In this document: positions 1-8,046 of the stretch, in pieces | Layout of the letters: every line of letters begins with the position of its first letter | Numbering within the stretch: position 1 is the first letter of the stretch | Source: Burkholderiales bacterium | GTDB taxonomy: Bacteria > Pseudomonadota > Gammaproteobacteria > Burkholderiales > Casimicrobiaceae | NCBI GenBank assembly: GCA_025354165.1 | Contig: JANXNI010000029.1 | Coordinates: 62,001-126,000 of the forward strand | DNA: 64,000 nucleotides | Reading direction: 5' to 3' | The notes under the pieces: generated by a model | What the model saw: the letters and a program-made list of their open reading frames with translations, nothing else | Told to the model about the DNA's origin: nothing | Databases searched by the model: none | Translations under genes and position numbers: made by a program

Positions 1-57
1 ATTAGATAAATTGGCCGCTAGCCCTTATGCAAATGTAATTACATGAAAAAGCTGTTG
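1..57 (+). repeat. Copy A (truncated) of the dispersed palindromic element
   Basis: Only the right arm is inside the window. TAGCCC begins at 19 and AAGCTG ends at 54, giving the same 36-nt arm length seen in the five complete copies near 21.5, 32.1, 43.4, 51.2 and 58.4 kb. The arm is recognisable by TAGCCCTTAT at its start and AAAAAGCTG at its end. The left arm would lie before the window. From here to the first gene at 344 I see no convincing gene. Confidence 0.7.
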
Positions 58-343
58 CTAGAAAACATCCAAAAAAAACTACCAAACCGAAATCCGACGC
101 TCATTGTGGTGCAGCGCGCAGACCGTTCGCGACGAAGAACAGAACCTACGTTCTTTGATGAATTTGTCCTACAGCGCGCACAAAAACGAGCGACATACTT
201 CACCGAGTTGACGCCAACTGTCCACTGAGATTTTTATTTACAAAAAACACAAAACCAGTTGCTTTGAACATTCGTATGTCATGCAACGAAACACCGCCCT
301 GTTTCCGTGCCCTGTCTCTATTTCGTTTCCTCAAGGAGCCTCC

Positions 344-1888
344 ATGAAGTCTGTCCACATTAAGAGTCTCAGCAAAACGGCGGTTACCGTCGCGCTGCTG
401 GGAGCCGCATTCGTCGCGTTACCTGCGCAGGCGTCCAGCCACCGCGAGGCGCCGACCATCACGCAATACCCAAAAATGGACGGCACCGACGTCTATGCAT
501 TCAAGAGCTACGAGCCAGGCCGTTCGGCGTTCGTTACGCTAATCGCCAACTACATTCCTTTGCAGGACGCATACGGTGGCCCAAACTACTTTACGATGGA
601 TCCGGACGGAATCTATGAGATTCACGTTGACAACAACGGCGACGCGGTCGAAGACCTGACGTTTCAGTTCAAATTCAAGCAAACGTCGAAGGATATTTCG
701 CTGATGATCGGCGGCAAGAGTATTGCCATTCCGCTGCGCTACGCTGGCGGTATCACCGACGTCAATCCTCCCACGCTTAACCAGAGCGAAAGCTTCACGG
801 TCACCCTCATTAAAGGCCCGCGTCGCCAGCCCTCCGGTGTTGCAGGCATGCTAACCAACGTCGCCGGCGGTTCGACCGAATTTCAGAAGCCAATCGATAA
901 CGTCGGCAACAAAACCATTCCCGATTACGCGGCCTATGCCAACAAGCATATGTACAGCGTGAATATCCCCGGCTGCGCGACACCAGGTAAAGTGTTCGTC
1001 GGCCAGCGTCGTGACGGCTTCGGCGTCAACCTCGGCGAAATCTTTGATCTGGTGAACATCCCAACGGCGAAAGTCATTGGCAGCCGCACCGGTTCGACCA
1101 ATACGCTCGAAGCTAAAAACGTCACCTCCATCGCCATGGAAGTGCCAATCGCTTGCCTGACGACAGCCAACGAACCCGTGATCGGTGTGTGGAGTACCGC
1201 CAGTCTGCCGAGATCGCGTATGGTCGGAGGCAAAGACACGCCCCTGCGCAACATCATTCTGGACAACAACCTGGTTCAAGTGTCGCGACTTGGCTCGCCT
1301 CTGGTGAACGAGCTGGTGATTGGTCTGAAAGACAAGGACGCCTTCAACGGAAGCCAGCCAAAAGACGACGGCCAGTTCGCTGATTACGTCACAAACCCGA
1401 CGCTGCCAGCGCTGCTTGAACTGCTCTACGGTGCCGATGGTGTCAAAGCGCCAAGCGTGTTTCCGCGCGGTGATCTGGTCGCAGCCTTCCTGACCGGTGT
1501 GCCCGGTGTGAACCAGCCAAAAAACGTGGTTGGCTCAGAAATGCTTCGTCTAAACACGGCGTTGCCAGCAACCGCCAAAGGTAGCCAGAACAGCCTCGGC
1601 GCTGCGGCCTGCTTCGTTAACGGCGCGCTGACGCTCGGCAACGCCGGTTGTGATCCAGCGGGCTTCCCGAATGGTCGTCGCCCCGGTGACGACGTGGTCG
1701 ATATCGCACTGCGCGTCGTCATGGGTTATTTGCTGCCACCCGGTGCTGGTAAACCTGCGAGCGCAACGCTGCCTTACACCGATGGCGTGCTCGTCGAAGA
1801 CAGCCAGTTTGACAACGCTTTCCCATATCTAAAGAACCCGATCCCAGGTTCGCCAAACGGAAAAAACGGAGAGCCGTCTAACCAGTAG
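344..1888 (+). CDS. DUF4331 family exported protein
   Basis: The product is 514 residues. I chose the ATG at 344 because AAGGAG lies a few bases before it and a signal peptide follows directly; an upstream in-frame start at 281 would add 21 non-signal residues. Residues 1-30 form a signal peptide ending ALPAQA, and the mature protein starts SSHREAP, the usual N-terminus of DUF4331 proteins. A DNNGDAVED stretch resembles a calcium-binding loop, and the C-terminal RRPGDDVVDIALR region also fits the family. Its biochemical role is not known. It is followed by TPR and HupE-like genes, suggesting a joint envelope function. Confidence 0.9.
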   Translation: MKSVHIKSLSKTAVTVALLGAAFVALPAQASSHREAPTITQYPKMDGTDVYAFKSYEPGRSAFVTLIANYIPLQDAYGGPNYFTMDPDGIYEIHVDNNGDAVEDLTFQFKFKQTSKDISLMIGGKSIAIPLRYAGGITDVNPPTLNQSESFTVTLIKGPRRQPSGVAGMLTNVAGGSTEFQKPIDNVGNKTIPDYAAYANKHMYSVNIPGCATPGKVFVGQRRDGFGVNLGEIFDLVNIPTAKVIGSRTGSTNTLEAKNVTSIAMEVPIACLTTANEPVIGVWSTASLPRSRMVGGKDTPLRNIILDNNLVQVSRLGSPLVNELVIGLKDKDAFNGSQPKDDGQFADYVTNPTLPALLELLYGADGVKAPSVFPRGDLVAAFLTGVPGVNQPKNVVGSEMLRLNTALPATAKGSQNSLGAAACFVNGALTLGNAGCDPAGFPNGRRPGDDVVDIALRVVMGYLLPPGAGKPASATLPYTDGVLVEDSQFDNAFPYLKNPIPGSPNGKNGEPSNQ

Positions 1889-1910
1889 TCGATCAAAGGT
1901 TGAAAGTTTT

Positions 1911-1946
1911 GCCACCGCGCTGAATCCTCCCCCCTTGCGCGGTGGC
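1911..1946 (+). terminator. Stem-loop after the DUF4331 gene
   Basis: A perfect 10-bp stem, GCCACCGCGC at 1911 pairing with GCGCGGTGGC ending at 1946, encloses a 16-nt loop and is followed by a pyrimidine-rich run without a pure T tract. It begins 22 bp after the DUF4331 stop. It could be a terminator or an attenuator separating this gene from the TPR gene. One candidate GTG start for the next gene (1942) falls inside the stem, which argues against that start. Confidence 0.6.
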
Positions 1947-1971
1947 ATCTTCCTCTTCAAAAGACACTCAC

Positions 1972-3216
1972 GTGAATTCACTACAACATAGATTCGGTCG
2001 GCAGTACAGCGCCCTTGTGGCGAAGCTCTGTCTGGCCGTTTTCAGTAGCGCCGCGCTCGCCGCGCCTTACGTGCCACCGAGTGATTTGACGCCGCTCGAA
2101 AAACTTGCGACGCGGATCAATGATTCTGTCCGCGCCAGTGGCGCTCCGGTCGCGACTGCATCGGGGCCGTCTAACCGCGCTATGCGAACCCTGCTCGCCC
2201 GAGACCCGAAAAATCTTGATCTTGCGCTCCGCGTCGCTCAGGTCTATATGGCTCGCGCCCGCAGTGAATCCGATCCCCGTTTTCTAGGACAAGCGCAGGC
2301 CGCGCTTGGAGCCTGGTGGTCGCAAAGCGAGCCGCCCATTCCAGTTCTTCTGATCCGGGCGACGATTCGCCAGAGCAATCATGATTTCAAAAGCTCCCGG
2401 CTTGACCTCGAGCAAGCTGTGAAGCGCGAGCCCAATAATGCACAGGCGTGGCTAACGCTAGCCACCGTACAACAGGTGACGGGTGACTTCAAAGGCTCGG
2501 CAGCTAGTTGCAGCCGACTACTACCGCTCACCGCGCGCCTGATTAGCACGACGTGCCTGGCCGCCGTAGACGGCGCACGCGGTCAAGCTGCGCAGGCGAT
2601 CGACGCCATCAAAACCGTCATGGCCGAGCCCGATGCCGCTCGCGGCGCGAACGTTGGCGTGCGCACGTGGGCGTTGACGTTACAAGCCGAATTGGCGGAG
2701 CGTCTTGGCCGCCCGGTCGAGGCCGAAAAATTGTACCGCGCGAGCCTTGCGCTCGATGCGACTGACGCTTATGCCATCGCCGCCTATTCTGATTTTCTGA
2801 TAGATATTGGGCGTGCCAAAGACGTGTTGTCGTTGATTCCTGCGACGTCTCGCGTCGACACGTTGCTGTTGCGCCGGGCGATTGCCGCCAAGGTCACAGG
2901 TTCGCCTGACGCCGCACAGGTCGCCGCAGATCTAGGCGAACGGTTTGCGGCATTACGAGCACGTGGCGACCGCGTCCACATGCGCGAAGAAGCGCGCTTC
3001 GAACTCGCCATCAAAAACTCACCTGATGAGTCCGTCACCCTCGCACGCGATAACTGGGACGTTCAAAAAGAACCGCTCGACGCACGCATCTTGCTGGAGG
3101 CGGCCGTCGCCGCACGACAACCCAAGGCCGCCCGCGACATTCTGTCGTGGGTCGCAGCCAATCAGTTGCAAAGCGAAAAATTGACTGAACTAGTCGCTCA
3201 GGCGCGCGCACTATGA
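1972..3216 (+). CDS. Exported tetratricopeptide-repeat protein
   Basis: The product is 414 residues from the GTG at 1972; an in-frame GTG at 1942 lies inside a hairpin and is less likely. No strong ribosome-binding site is visible for either. A signal peptide (LCLAVFSSAALAA) is followed by repeated helical pairs of TPR type, for example the segment around AWLTLATVQQVTGDFKGSAA and the later AEKLYRASLALDATDAYAIAAYSDFL. TPR proteins act as protein-interaction scaffolds. The stop codon overlaps the start of the HupE-like gene (ATGA), so the two are probably translationally coupled. Confidence 0.8.
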   Translation: MNSLQHRFGRQYSALVAKLCLAVFSSAALAAPYVPPSDLTPLEKLATRINDSVRASGAPVATASGPSNRAMRTLLARDPKNLDLALRVAQVYMARARSESDPRFLGQAQAALGAWWSQSEPPIPVLLIRATIRQSNHDFKSSRLDLEQAVKREPNNAQAWLTLATVQQVTGDFKGSAASCSRLLPLTARLISTTCLAAVDGARGQAAQAIDAIKTVMAEPDAARGANVGVRTWALTLQAELAERLGRPVEAEKLYRASLALDATDAYAIAAYSDFLIDIGRAKDVLSLIPATSRVDTLLLRRAIAAKVTGSPDAAQVAADLGERFAALRARGDRVHMREEARFELAIKNSPDESVTLARDNWDVQKEPLDARILLEAAVAARQPKAARDILSWVAANQLQSEKLTELVAQARAL

Positions 3217-4379
3217 TGCGCCGCTTCGTCATCGCGCTGCTGTGGATAGTTTCGTCGTCATCATTGTTTATGGCGACCGCCGCGCAAGCGCACAAAGCAA
3301 GCGACAGTTACCTGACTCTCGAAGTTGATGGCAACAAAATCAGCGGCCGATGGGACATCGCGCTGCGCGATCTCGATCTCGTGCTTGAACTCGATCGCAA
3401 CGGCGACTCGGTGATCGATTGGGGCGAAGTGCGCTCGCGTCACGATGAGATTTCGGCCTACGCGACGCAAAGTCTTGACTTGAAATCCGGCAGTAGCGCC
3501 TGCCCGATGATGATCGGCGATCAGCTCATCGACACCCATACCGATGGCGCGTACGTCGTACTAAAACTCGCTGCGACTTGCCCGAATTCGGTTGATGCGT
3601 TAACGGTGAGCTACCGACTTTTGTTTGAGGTGGACGCACTACATCGCGGATTGCTCAAACTAGAAACACCTGCCAAAGTCGAAGGCGGTGCTCCTCACGT
3701 CGTCAGCGCGGTTTTCCCCGCTGAAAATGCTACCCAATCGTTCACGCTCGACAGCGGTAGCACCCTCGCACAACTGGGCACCTATATCGTCGACGGAGTG
3801 CGGCACATCGCCGCAGGCTTTGACCACATTCTGTTCCTCGTTGCATTGTTGCTGCCCGCGGTTTTGGTGCGCGATGGTCGGCGCTGGGTTCCTGTAGCCG
3901 ACATGCGCACCGCCTTTTGGAGCGTGTTGAAGATCGTCACCGCGTTCACCATTGCGCACTCGATCACGTTGTCGCTAGCGTCACTCAATGTGGTTCGCTT
4001 GCCTTCAAGGCTCGTGGAGTCGTTGATCGCGGCATCAGTGCTTGCCACTGCGCTCGACAATATCTGGCCGTTCCTGCCACGCAAGCGCTGGCTGGTCGCA
4101 TTCTCGTTTGGCCTGATTCACGGCTTTGGTTTTGCCAGCGTTCTGGCTGATCTGAATCTGCCGAACTCCTCCCTCGTTCTTTCACTGTTTGGCTTCAACA
4201 TTGGCGTCGAAATCGGCCAATTGATTCTCGTCGCACTGGTCATACCGCTCGCGTACTTGAGCCGCAGTTCGGCCGCTTATCCGCGGTTTGCATTGCAGAC
4301 CGGTTCCGTTGTGATCGCCGCTGTTTCGCTAGGCTGGCTGTTGGAGCGCAGCCTCAATTTGCAGTTGATGCCGTTTTAA
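3213..4379 (+). CDS. HupE/UreJ-type membrane protein with periplasmic EF-hand-containing domain
   Basis: The product is 388 residues. A signal sequence is followed by a periplasmic domain of about 170 residues and then roughly six membrane helices. DRNGDSVIDWGE near residue 65 is a textbook EF-hand calcium loop, with Asp, Asn, Asp, Asp and Glu at positions 1, 3, 5, 9 and 12. GVRHIAAGFDHILFLVALLL and the later SFGLIHGFGFASVL match the HupE/UreJ core, a family that includes nickel/cobalt permeases. This long version with an extracytoplasmic domain is less well understood. The start overlaps the TPR stop by 4 nt; a second ATG follows at 3216. Confidence 0.85.
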   Translation: MMRRFVIALLWIVSSSSLFMATAAQAHKASDSYLTLEVDGNKISGRWDIALRDLDLVLELDRNGDSVIDWGEVRSRHDEISAYATQSLDLKSGSSACPMMIGDQLIDTHTDGAYVVLKLAATCPNSVDALTVSYRLLFEVDALHRGLLKLETPAKVEGGAPHVVSAVFPAENATQSFTLDSGSTLAQLGTYIVDGVRHIAAGFDHILFLVALLLPAVLVRDGRRWVPVADMRTAFWSVLKIVTAFTIAHSITLSLASLNVVRLPSRLVESLIAASVLATALDNIWPFLPRKRWLVAFSFGLIHGFGFASVLADLNLPNSSLVLSLFGFNIGVEIGQLILVALVIPLAYLSRSSAAYPRFALQTGSVVIAAVSLGWLLERSLNLQLMPF

Positions 4380-4439
4380 CCAATGCCACAATTTTGTAAC
4401 CCCACCGAGCCCACTTCATTTGAAACTCAAGGAAAAATC

Positions 4440-5087
4440 ATGAACAAAAAAATTACTCGAACTGTAGTGGCCGCGATGGCTGTCGTCGGCCTCGGCGCCG
4501 CTACCCCGTCGTATGCTCAGTGGTACGTCGGCGGTAGCGTCGGCAAGTCCGACATCAAGTTCGACAATGCCGCGCAATCGGATCAATTCCTCGATCTGGG
4601 TTTTACTAACCCGAGCACGGTCAGCAACACCAAAGACACCGGGTATCGTGTGTTTGGCGGCTATCAGTTGCATAAATACATCGCCATTGAAGGAGCTTAC
4701 GTTGACCTCGGTCGCTTCAGCTTTCGCACTGATGTCACTCCCAAAGGCTCACTGACGGGTTCAACGCGCATCGATGGTTTCGAATTGTCAGCGCTAGGTA
4801 CTTTGCCTATCGGCGATCGCTTCGGTTTGTTCGCACGCGTCGGCGCGTTTGCAGCACAAACAAAAACGTCCTACACCGGCGGCGGATCGATTGAAACGTT
4901 GATTGGTGGCGACAATCAAAAGAAGCGCAGCACCGAACTTGTTTACGGCGCTGGCGCGATGTACAACATCAACCAGAATCTCTCGGTTCGCGGCGAATGG
5001 TCACGCTACGAAAAGCTAGGTAATATTTACACGGGTGGTCGTACAGACGCGAATCTGTATTCACTGGGTTTGGTTTACCGGTTTTAG
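4440..5087 (+). CDS. Outer-membrane beta-barrel protein (OmpA-like barrel)
   Basis: The product is 215 residues from the ATG at 4440, which has AAGGA just upstream; an in-frame ATG at 4383 would give a non-signal extension. The signal peptide ends TPSYA before QWYVGG. The mature chain has alternating amphipathic strands, several glycines and a C-terminal YRF, the phenylalanine end recognised by the barrel assembly machinery. It lacks a peptidoglycan-binding OmpA domain. It lies 60 bp after the HupE-like gene on the same strand, consistent with co-expression. Confidence 0.85.
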   Translation: MNKKITRTVVAAMAVVGLGAATPSYAQWYVGGSVGKSDIKFDNAAQSDQFLDLGFTNPSTVSNTKDTGYRVFGGYQLHKYIAIEGAYVDLGRFSFRTDVTPKGSLTGSTRIDGFELSALGTLPIGDRFGLFARVGAFAAQTKTSYTGGGSIETLIGGDNQKKRSTELVYGAGAMYNINQNLSVRGEWSRYEKLGNIYTGGRTDANLYSLGLVYRF

Positions 5088-5157
5088 GACTATGCGCGAC
5101 TAGTTGCATAGTAGGCCGGGATTGGCGCAAATGCGGGACCGCTCCCCCTACGCAAAC

Positions 5158-5174
5158 GGCGGGACAGACCCGCC
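5158..5174 (+). terminator. Short GC hairpin between the barrel and TonB receptor genes
   Basis: GGCGGG and CCCGCC pair around a 5-nt loop, 70 bp after the barrel gene. There is no T tract, so termination is uncertain. Confidence 0.3.
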
Positions 5175-5239
5175 TTGCGATCCTGCCAGCATTTATTTGC
5201 CAATCTTTAGCATTATTTACAAATACGTAAGACGACTTC

Positions 5240-7339
5240 ATGCCCGCTGTAATAGCCGCAACAGCGCGCTTCTCCCGCAAATTGCCTTGCGGGTTTGCTC
5301 TGTGCCGCTCAGTCCAATTCGCAGCGACGTTCTTGTGTTCGACAGCAGTGTGGGCGGGTGGTGAGCAAACTCTTGAGAAAGTTGTAGTCCGTGGCACGGT
5401 CACGGCACTCGGGATTTCTGATGCGGCAAGCGTCGGTACGGTAACTCAAAAGCAGCTCGAAGCACGCACCGTATATCGCCCTGGGGAACTACTCGAATCG
5501 GTGCCCGGCCTGATAGTGAGCCAGCACAGCGGCGAGGGTAAAGCCAACCAGTTCTACCTGCGCGGATTCAATCTCGATCACGGTACCGATTTGCGAACGA
5601 CGGTCGACGGCATGATTGTTAACCAGCGCTCCCATGCGCACGGACAGGGCTGGACCGACGTGAATTTTCTGATTCCTGAACTTGCGAAAAGCCTCGAATA
5701 TCGCAAGGGGCCGTACTACGCGAGCGAAGGCGATTTTGCGTCGGCTGGTTCGGTGAGTCTTAAGTACGCCGATAGTGTGGCCCAAGGTATCGCCAGTATC
5801 GGTGTCGGTCAAAACGGGTTTCGCCGCCTCTTGCTGGCAGATTCGCCAACGTTCGCGGGTGGCAAATTCCTCTACGCGCTGGAGGGCCTCAACAACGATG
5901 GCCCTTTCGTCAATCCTGATCAGTTTCGCAAGCTGAACGGCGTGTTGCGCTACAGCCGGGGGGATGATGCCAATGGTTTCAATATCACCGGGATGGCCTA
6001 CAAGGCGAAATGGAATTCCACCGATCAAATTACTCAGCGCGCCATCGACATCGGGCTAATCAGAAATCGCTTCGACGCGATTGATCCTACCGATGGTGGC
6101 GCGTCGCATCGCTACAGTCTGTCGGGCGCGTGGCGAAAAACCGACGAAACGTCAAACACGCAAATCAACGCGTATGTAATCGACAACAAGCTGGAGCTGT
6201 TTTCAAACTTCACCTATTTTCTCGACAATCCGGTGGATGGTGATCAATTCGCGCAGCCAGATCATCGGCGCACCGCGGGGTTAAGTGCAACGCACACCCG
6301 GCGAGTGTCGGGCCTGGGACTTGATTCGGAAAACACCTTCGGTCTGCAACTGCAAACTGACAATATTTTCAACGGCCTGCTCAATACTAAGGCCCGGCAA
6401 ACAATTGGCGTGACGCGTCAGGATCACATCGTTGAGAGCAATTCGGGCGTGTTCATAGAGAACGCAACGAAGTGGACGCCGTGGTTTCGCGCTGTGGCCG
6501 GATTGCGCGGTGACAGCTATCGATTCAAGGTAATAGGCGACAACGTCTATAACGCCGGAACGGCCACAGCAACGATGGTCAATCCGAAGTTGAGTCTGGT
6601 GTTCGGTCCGTGGTCGAACACGGAGTTGTACGTAAATGCAGGCAGCGGATTTCACAGTAATGATGCACGTGGAACGACTATAAAATTTGACCCTAGGACT
6701 GGCGATACGGTAAATCGCGTGACACCACTCGTTCGCTCGAAAGGTGCAGAGTTAGGCATGCGCGGCAACTGGCTAACAGGACTGCAAACATCGCTGTCGG
6801 TTTATCAGCTTGACCTCGGGTCTGAACTGCTCTTTGTCGGTGACGCGGGTACGACCGAAGCCAGTCGCCCAAGCCGGCGTTTGGGCTTTGAGCTGGCGAA
6901 TTACTACAAGCTTTCGAACTGGCTCACCGTCGACGCAGACGTCGCGTTTGCGCGCGCACGATTCCGTGATTGCGACCTTTCGGGCAATCGCATCCCCGGC
7001 GCGGTTGAGGGCGTCGCGTCACTTGCGCTAGCCATTGACAATCAGGGCTCATGGTTTGGAGCCGCCCAGTTGCGCTACTTCGGCCCGCGTCCGCTGATCG
7101 AAGACAACAGTGTTCGATCAAACAGCACGACCGTTCTCAACGCGCGCATCGGTTATCGCTTCACACCGAAAGCTCGCATCGAACTGGAAGGCTTTAACCT
7201 GGGCAACCGTAAAGCTTCTGCGATTGACTATTACTACACGTCGCGCTTGCCGGGCGAGGCCGCATCGGGCGTTGATGCGATTCACTTTCACCCCATAGAG
7301 TCACGTTCGTTCAGGGTGTCGTACGTAATGAATTTTTAG
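5240..7339 (+). CDS. TonB-dependent outer-membrane receptor
   Basis: The product is 699 residues. A signal-like N-terminus is followed by a TonB-box-like stretch (LEKVVVRG), a plug domain (GELLESVPGLIVSQHSGEG, FYLRGFNLDHGTDL, YRKGPYYASEGDFASAGSV) and a 22-strand-type barrel ending FRVSYVMNF. Such receptors import scarce ligands such as iron chelates, cobalamin or other metals. Because a HupE/UreJ-type protein lies upstream on the same strand, a metal such as nickel or cobalt is a reasonable guess, but the sequence does not show the ligand. No clear Shine-Dalgarno motif precedes the ATG. It converges on kdpE with an 8-bp gap. Confidence 0.9.
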   Translation: MPAVIAATARFSRKLPCGFALCRSVQFAATFLCSTAVWAGGEQTLEKVVVRGTVTALGISDAASVGTVTQKQLEARTVYRPGELLESVPGLIVSQHSGEGKANQFYLRGFNLDHGTDLRTTVDGMIVNQRSHAHGQGWTDVNFLIPELAKSLEYRKGPYYASEGDFASAGSVSLKYADSVAQGIASIGVGQNGFRRLLLADSPTFAGGKFLYALEGLNNDGPFVNPDQFRKLNGVLRYSRGDDANGFNITGMAYKAKWNSTDQITQRAIDIGLIRNRFDAIDPTDGGASHRYSLSGAWRKTDETSNTQINAYVIDNKLELFSNFTYFLDNPVDGDQFAQPDHRRTAGLSATHTRRVSGLGLDSENTFGLQLQTDNIFNGLLNTKARQTIGVTRQDHIVESNSGVFIENATKWTPWFRAVAGLRGDSYRFKVIGDNVYNAGTATATMVNPKLSLVFGPWSNTELYVNAGSGFHSNDARGTTIKFDPRTGDTVNRVTPLVRSKGAELGMRGNWLTGLQTSLSVYQLDLGSELLFVGDAGTTEASRPSRRLGFELANYYKLSNWLTVDADVAFARARFRDCDLSGNRIPGAVEGVASLALAIDNQGSWFGAAQLRYFGPRPLIEDNSVRSNSTTVLNARIGYRFTPKARIELEGFNLGNRKASAIDYYYTSRLPGEAASGVDAIHFHPIESRSFRVSYVMNF

Positions 7340-7347
7340 CAGCGGCT

Positions 7348-8046
7348 CTAAGCGAGCAAACGGTAGCCAACTCCGAGCTCGGTTAACAAATGCCTGGGCT
7401 GCGCCGGATCAACTTCGAGTTTGTGCCGCAAGTGTCCCATGTGAATGCGAAGGTAATGGCTGCGATCCACGTAACCCGGCCCCCACACTTCGGTGAGTAG
7501 CTGTCGTTGCGTGACCACGCGTCCCGCGTTCGTAATGAGCGTTGTCAATAGTCGGTATTCAATTGGCGTCAGATGCACTGCCTCGCCAGAGCGGAGCACC
7601 GTGCGCGCACCAAGGTCGACCACGACATCCGCAAACGAATACTGCGCACCCGTGCCGCCATCGCTGTTGCAGGCACGTCGTACATGCGCCCGCACGCGAG
7701 CAAGCAGCTCCGCAACGCTGAATGGCTTGGTCAAATAATCATCTGCGCCCGCATCGAGCGCCTCAACTTTTTGCTGTTCGCCGGTGCGCGCCGACAGCAC
7801 CAGAACGGGCACGGATGACCACGCGCGCAGCTCGCGAATGAGGGTTACACCGTCGCCGTCTGGCAAACCCAAATCCGCAATCACCAGATTGGGCTTGGCC
7901 GAAGCGCAGGCGGCTAAACCCTGGCGCACGGTGGTCGCTTCAAACACCTGCCAGTGCTCATCCTCCAGCGCCATGCGCACGAAGCGCCGAATCTGCGGAT
8001 CGTCTTCGACTAGCACTGCGTTCAGTTCGGGCGGTGGTGAGTTCAC
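7348..8046 (-). CDS. kdpE: KdpE response regulator
   Basis: The product is 232 residues. It has an OmpR/PhoB layout: a receiver domain with the acidic pair ED near residue 15, phospho-acceptor Asp58 in IADLGLPDG and Lys in DDYLTKPF, then a winged-helix DNA-binding domain (LTPIEYRLLTTLITNAGRVV, HYLRIHMGHLRHKLE). KdpE activates the kdp operon when potassium is limiting or turgor falls. Its ATG overlaps the kdpD stop by 4 nt, which indicates coupling with its kinase. Confidence 0.96.
   Translation of the reverse strand: MNSPPPELNAVLVEDDPQIRRFVRMALEDEHWQVFEATTVRQGLAACASAKPNLVIADLGLPDGDGVTLIRELRAWSSVPVLVLSARTGEQQKVEALDAGADDYLTKPFSVAELLARVRAHVRRACNSDGGTGAQYSFADVVVDLGARTVLRSGEAVHLTPIEYRLLTTLITNAGRVVTQRQLLTEVWGPGYVDRSHYLRIHMGHLRHKLEVDPAQPRHLLTELGVGYRLLA

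Noticed and set aside
43-228. 61-codon frame at the window start
   Set aside because: It begins inside a repeat arm, has no ribosome-binding site, and its composition is not protein-like.
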